Assembly (NCBI GenBank): GCA_015521185.1
Contig: WAOS01000014.1
Span: 1-32,850 of the forward strand
DNA length: 32,850 nt
Source of the DNA: Desulfurococcales archaeon
GTDB lineage: Archaea > Thermoproteota > Thermoprotei_A > Sulfolobales > Acidilobaceae
Direction of reading: 5' to 3'
The notes beneath the pieces are model-generated. The model was not told where the DNA came from and did not search any database. It saw only the letters and a program-made list of their open reading frames with translations. Both the position numbers and the translations under genes were made by a program. Position 1 is the stretch's first letter. Every line of letters begins with the position of its first letter. This document shows, one piece after another, positions 30,694 through 32,850 of the stretch.

Positions 30694-32193
30694 TCAAAGC
30701 CCTCTTCCGCGTCGTAGCGCTAGGTTCTTACTTACGCGGAACTTACCAATGTAGTTTTTGGCGTCCGGCTTCCTACCGCACAGCTTTGTCACGAGATCCA
30801 AGTCGTCAATGGCGTGGCTAACGGGTAGTCCCATAGTGCACTGAACTAGGGGGGCGACGACTCGCGTTGGCAACGTCTCGTTCCCCGGCCCGAGACTCTC
30901 GAATCCCTGGACAGGTATCATTACTCCCCACATATCGTGGCCTGGGTACCGCGTTTTCGTGTATTCCTCCCCCATTAGGCGGGCGGGGCCAAGGACGTAG
31001 CCCTCGTCGTGCTTCCCCACCACAACTATGTTGGGACCCCTCCGCGTGTAGGGGCCGCGGTACACCTCGCTGCTGTCCCAGACGAGTAGGCCCCTATACG
31101 AGGAGAGAATTCTCATAACCTCACTCTTATGCGACACATCCTTAAGATAAACCCCGTAGGCGCCGCCAAAAGGCATGCAAGCCTTGCTCCTAGCGTAGTC
31201 TATGCTAGCTCCGCTCCTCGCAACGAGTGTCCTCCCAGTAAGCCTCTTGTAGAGGGGTCGGACAATGTTGTAGAAAACCTTCCTCGCCAGAGGCTCGAGG
31301 CCCAGGAGGGCTATGAGCTTGTAGAGCCGCGTCGGCACGTAGATGCGTGCTGTCTCGACTTTCTTGGCTTTCATTAGCTGTTCTTCGACGACTTCCTCTG
31401 TCTCGTCGGAAGCCCTAACTACATATCCGTGCTTTTCAAGTATATCGTTAATATTGACGCGATACTTGAATATCCTGAACCCGTGATCGCTAACTATGAG
31501 AACATTATCGAAGCCACCCTTTAGCACCCTCACGATCCGGTCGGCGAGGGACCATAGGTGTGAGACTTTCCAGGGCTTCTCGACAGTATCGGGGAGCTTA
31601 TGATATATGGCGTCTGGAAAGTTCACGTTAAGCCATGCTAGCGGTGGAGGCTCTCTAGCAAGGTCCTCGGCTAGGCCTACGACTCTCTCCATATACTCCT
31701 CGTAGTACTCGGGGTTCCTCCCTGGCGGCCACGCGAGCCCTCCGAAGTACTTCTCGACGAGGCCGGCTGGCTTACTGTAGGGCTCGGGGACGAAGAACAG
31801 GTTCGAGATTATGCTTGCCTTCCTCGCTGGTAGCGGAGGATAATCGGGTATAGGATTTAGGACGAAGCTCTCGACCCCCTCATAGGATAGCATCTCGTGG
31901 ATGCGCGGATGCTCCAGGTCGAGAGCGGTAACAAGCCTCTGCCTGTAGTTCTTCCTGTCGTAGTGGAAGAAGGAGAAGAGCCCGTGTTTTCCCGGGTTCA
32001 CACCGCTCATTATGCTAGGCCAGCTGGCCGGAGTTATTGGGGGGATCGCTGTCAGCCTTCTCGCCCGGGATAGCTCCTTATCGCCCGCAATAGAAGGGGC
32101 TAGCCCCCTATCTCGCAGTAAGGGAAGGACCCAGTAGGGGAGGGCGTCTAGACCTAGGACGGCAACGCTGCTTCGGGTCAACACAGTTAGCAC
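30694..32193 (-). CDS. Alkaline-phosphatase-superfamily phosphodiesterase/phosphatase
   Basis: This 499-residue protein is of the type I phosphodiesterase/nucleotide pyrophosphatase branch. The first metal Asp is in AVLGLDALPYW (D16). The likely Thr nucleophile is T54 in PPITPASWPSIMSGVNPGKHGLFSF. The metal-binding NVLIVSDHGFRIF and late PGHDMWGVMIP (His) complete the site. There is no signal peptide, so it appears cytosolic. Such archaeal enzymes act on phosphodiesters, nucleotides or phosphosugars, and the substrate is unknown here. The start is GTG; a second GTG three codons in has GGTG at better spacing. It follows the S25e gene by 45 bases. Confidence 0.88.
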   Translation of the reverse strand: MLTVLTRSSVAVLGLDALPYWVLPLLRDRGLAPSIAGDKELSRARRLTAIPPITPASWPSIMSGVNPGKHGLFSFFHYDRKNYRQRLVTALDLEHPRIHEMLSYEGVESFVLNPIPDYPPLPARKASIISNLFFVPEPYSKPAGLVEKYFGGLAWPPGRNPEYYEEYMERVVGLAEDLAREPPPLAWLNVNFPDAIYHKLPDTVEKPWKVSHLWSLADRIVRVLKGGFDNVLIVSDHGFRIFKYRVNINDILEKHGYVVRASDETEEVVEEQLMKAKKVETARIYVPTRLYKLIALLGLEPLARKVFYNIVRPLYKRLTGRTLVARSGASIDYARSKACMPFGGAYGVYLKDVSHKSEVMRILSSYRGLLVWDSSEVYRGPYTRRGPNIVVVGKHDEGYVLGPARLMGEEYTKTRYPGHDMWGVMIPVQGFESLGPGNETLPTRVVAPLVQCTMGLPVSHAIDDLDLVTKLCGRKPDAKNYIGKFRVSKNLALRRGRGL

Positions 32194-32238
32194 CCGTCAG
32201 AGGAAAACGCTCCCCGCTTAGCCCCGGTGAGGGGAGGT

Positions 32239-32541
32239 TTAGATTCGCTGGAAGGTTAGCTTGGGGAGCTTCTCCTTGGGCACGTATATCGGGCTCCTCC
32301 TATTCGGCGTGAACTTAACTATGAGGCCCTCCTCCTCGAGAGCCTTCAGGAGCTTCCTAGCAGTGCTAAGCGAGACATTATACTTCTGGTGGACTTTGAA
32401 CGGTGTTAGATACTTCTCCCTCTTGATATCGCGCCTGGCCCTCTCGAGCAGCTCAGGGGCCAGACTGACATCGTACTCGGCCTGCTTCACAAGGCTCCTA
32501 GCCTGCTTCTGCTGGGCCCCCTTACCCTTCTTCTTAGCCAC
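32239..32541 (-). CDS. rps25e: Ribosomal protein S25e
   Basis: This is a 100-residue archaeal/eukaryotic small-subunit protein. The ORF track runs 99 codons too far upstream, through the antisense of tRNA-His. The true start is the GTG at 32541, with GGGGTG 8 bases upstream, giving the family N-terminus VAKKKGKGAQQKQA. A winged-helix core follows (YLTPFKVHQKYNVSLSTARKLLKALEEEGLI) and the end is IYVPKEKLPKLTFQRI. A minus-strand TATA-like GGATATAAAG lies at about 32616-32625. Confidence 0.95.
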   Translation of the reverse strand: MAKKKGKGAQQKQARSLVKQAEYDVSLAPELLERARRDIKREKYLTPFKVHQKYNVSLSTARKLLKALEEEGLIVKFTPNRRSPIYVPKEKLPKLTFQRI

Positions 32542-32615
32542 TATATGCGCACCCCGCTTCCGCAGCTCCCAGAGATCCGCAGTCACGCCTGGGAAATAAG
32601 CGTTGGGCCCCCAAG

Positions 32616-32625
32616 ACTTTATATC
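32616..32625 (-). promoter_or_regulatory. TATA box of S25e gene
   Basis: GGATATAAAG on the minus strand is about 80 bases before the GTG, predicting a leader of roughly 50 bases. A weaker CTTATTT near 32600 is an alternative. Confidence 0.5.
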
Positions 32626-32669
32626 CTCCAGATCCGAGTCTAGACGAGACGGCGATGGGGCCCGGTATG

Positions 32670-32688
32670 AGCCCCCCATGAGGGGGCT
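32670..32688. repeat. 7-bp perfect hairpin between S25e and tRNA-His
   Basis: AGCCCCC-CATGA-GGGGGCT forms a GC-rich stem with a 5-base loop in the divergent spacer, 38 bases before the tRNA. It could shape a transcript or bind a protein; no known RNA family is recognised. Confidence 0.5.
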
Positions 32689-32725
32689 ATGAATTGCGAT
32701 CCCGGGCGGCGATCGGGCATCGCGT

Positions 32726-32804
32726 GGCCCGGGTAGCTCAGCCTGGTTAGAGCGCCGGACTGTGGATCCGGAGGCCCCGGGTTCAAATCCCGGCCCGGGC
32801 CCCA
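32726..32804 (+). tRNA. tRNA-His (GTG) with encoded G-1 and CCA
   Basis: The acceptor stem GCCCGGG (32727-32733) pairs with CCCGGGC (32794-32800). G at 32726 is the extra G-1 typical of tRNA-His and faces C73 at 32801. The anticodon stem CCGGA/TCCGG closes CTGTGGA with anticodon GTG. The T-arm is CCGGG TTCAAAT CCCGG, and CCA is encoded. There is no intron. Confidence 0.95.
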
Positions 32805-32850
32805 CCCCCTGTTCAACTAATGCAATACCTCCACCCACAGAGCTCTCCCG

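Noticed and set aside
32239-32838. 199-aa ORF as one long protein
   Set aside because: Its first 99 codons run antisense through tRNA-His and a GC-rich spacer; only the last 100 residues match S25e, with a GTG and ribosome site at the right place.

Overview
The window looks like a chromosome segment of a hyperthermophilic crenarchaeon, probably order Desulfurococcales (a Pyrodictiaceae-like organism is my best guess, inferred only from gene content). It carries archaeal TBP, ribosomal protein S25e, an archaeal Clp1/Grc3-type polynucleotide kinase, a dolichyl-phosphate GlcNAc-1-P transferase, beta-RFAP synthase and a DPS-like ferritin. It also has a coiled-coil S-layer protein beside a subtilisin, tRNA genes with encoded CCA, TATA-box promoters, and strong GGAGGTGA-type ribosome sites. 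Genes are tightly packed, no gap exceeds 300 bases, and I see no CRISPR array, insertion sequence or prophage.

Layout. 1-2765: 3' end of uracil phosphoribosyltransferase (+), then a secreted anchored protein, a cupin and a polynucleotide kinase on the minus strand, then tRNA-Asp (+). 2867-6685: a small membrane ORF missed by the ORF track, convergent with a hydantoinase A/B operon. 6811-7637: a CDGSH iron-sulfur protein convergent with a DPS-like ferritin that has an operator-like palindrome at its promoter. 7739-11104: a compact five-gene minus-strand operon (HxxH thioredoxin-like protein, TrmY-like SPOUT methylase, AglH-type transferase, unknown, threonine-synthase-like enzyme). 11161-12039: endonuclease IV. 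12088-13938: a three-gene operon of an RHH/UPF0175-like/PIN fusion and two VWA proteins. 14095-22435: a cell-surface region with a giant S-layer protein, a MATE transporter, a possible palm-domain protein and a multidomain subtilisin. 22539-25896: an SQR-like flavoprotein, a DUF1464 protein and beta-RFAP synthase. 26013-29037: a tRNA-binding protein convergent with an operon ending in RidA and threonine ammonia-lyase. 29233-32804: a metallophosphoesterase, TBP, an alkaline-phosphatase-superfamily enzyme, S25e and tRNA-His.

How genes work together. RidA plus threonine ammonia-lyase is a clear metabolic pair, since RidA clears the reactive imine/enamine that the lyase makes. The S-layer protein has an extracellular N-terminal region, about 345 residues of 11-residue-repeat coiled coil and a C-terminal membrane anchor. 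With a subtilisin two genes away, this recalls the tetrabrachion/STABLE surface complex of Staphylothermus. The AglH-type enzyme could supply N-glycans for its many sequons. The ferritin and CDGSH genes suggest iron and redox handling.

The best candidate for an undescribed system is 12088-13938. A single polypeptide joins antitoxin-like DNA-binding segments to a PIN domain with eroded catalytic acids. It is translationally coupled to two cytosolic VWA proteins, one canonical and one degenerate, and an inverted repeat sits on its predicted start site.
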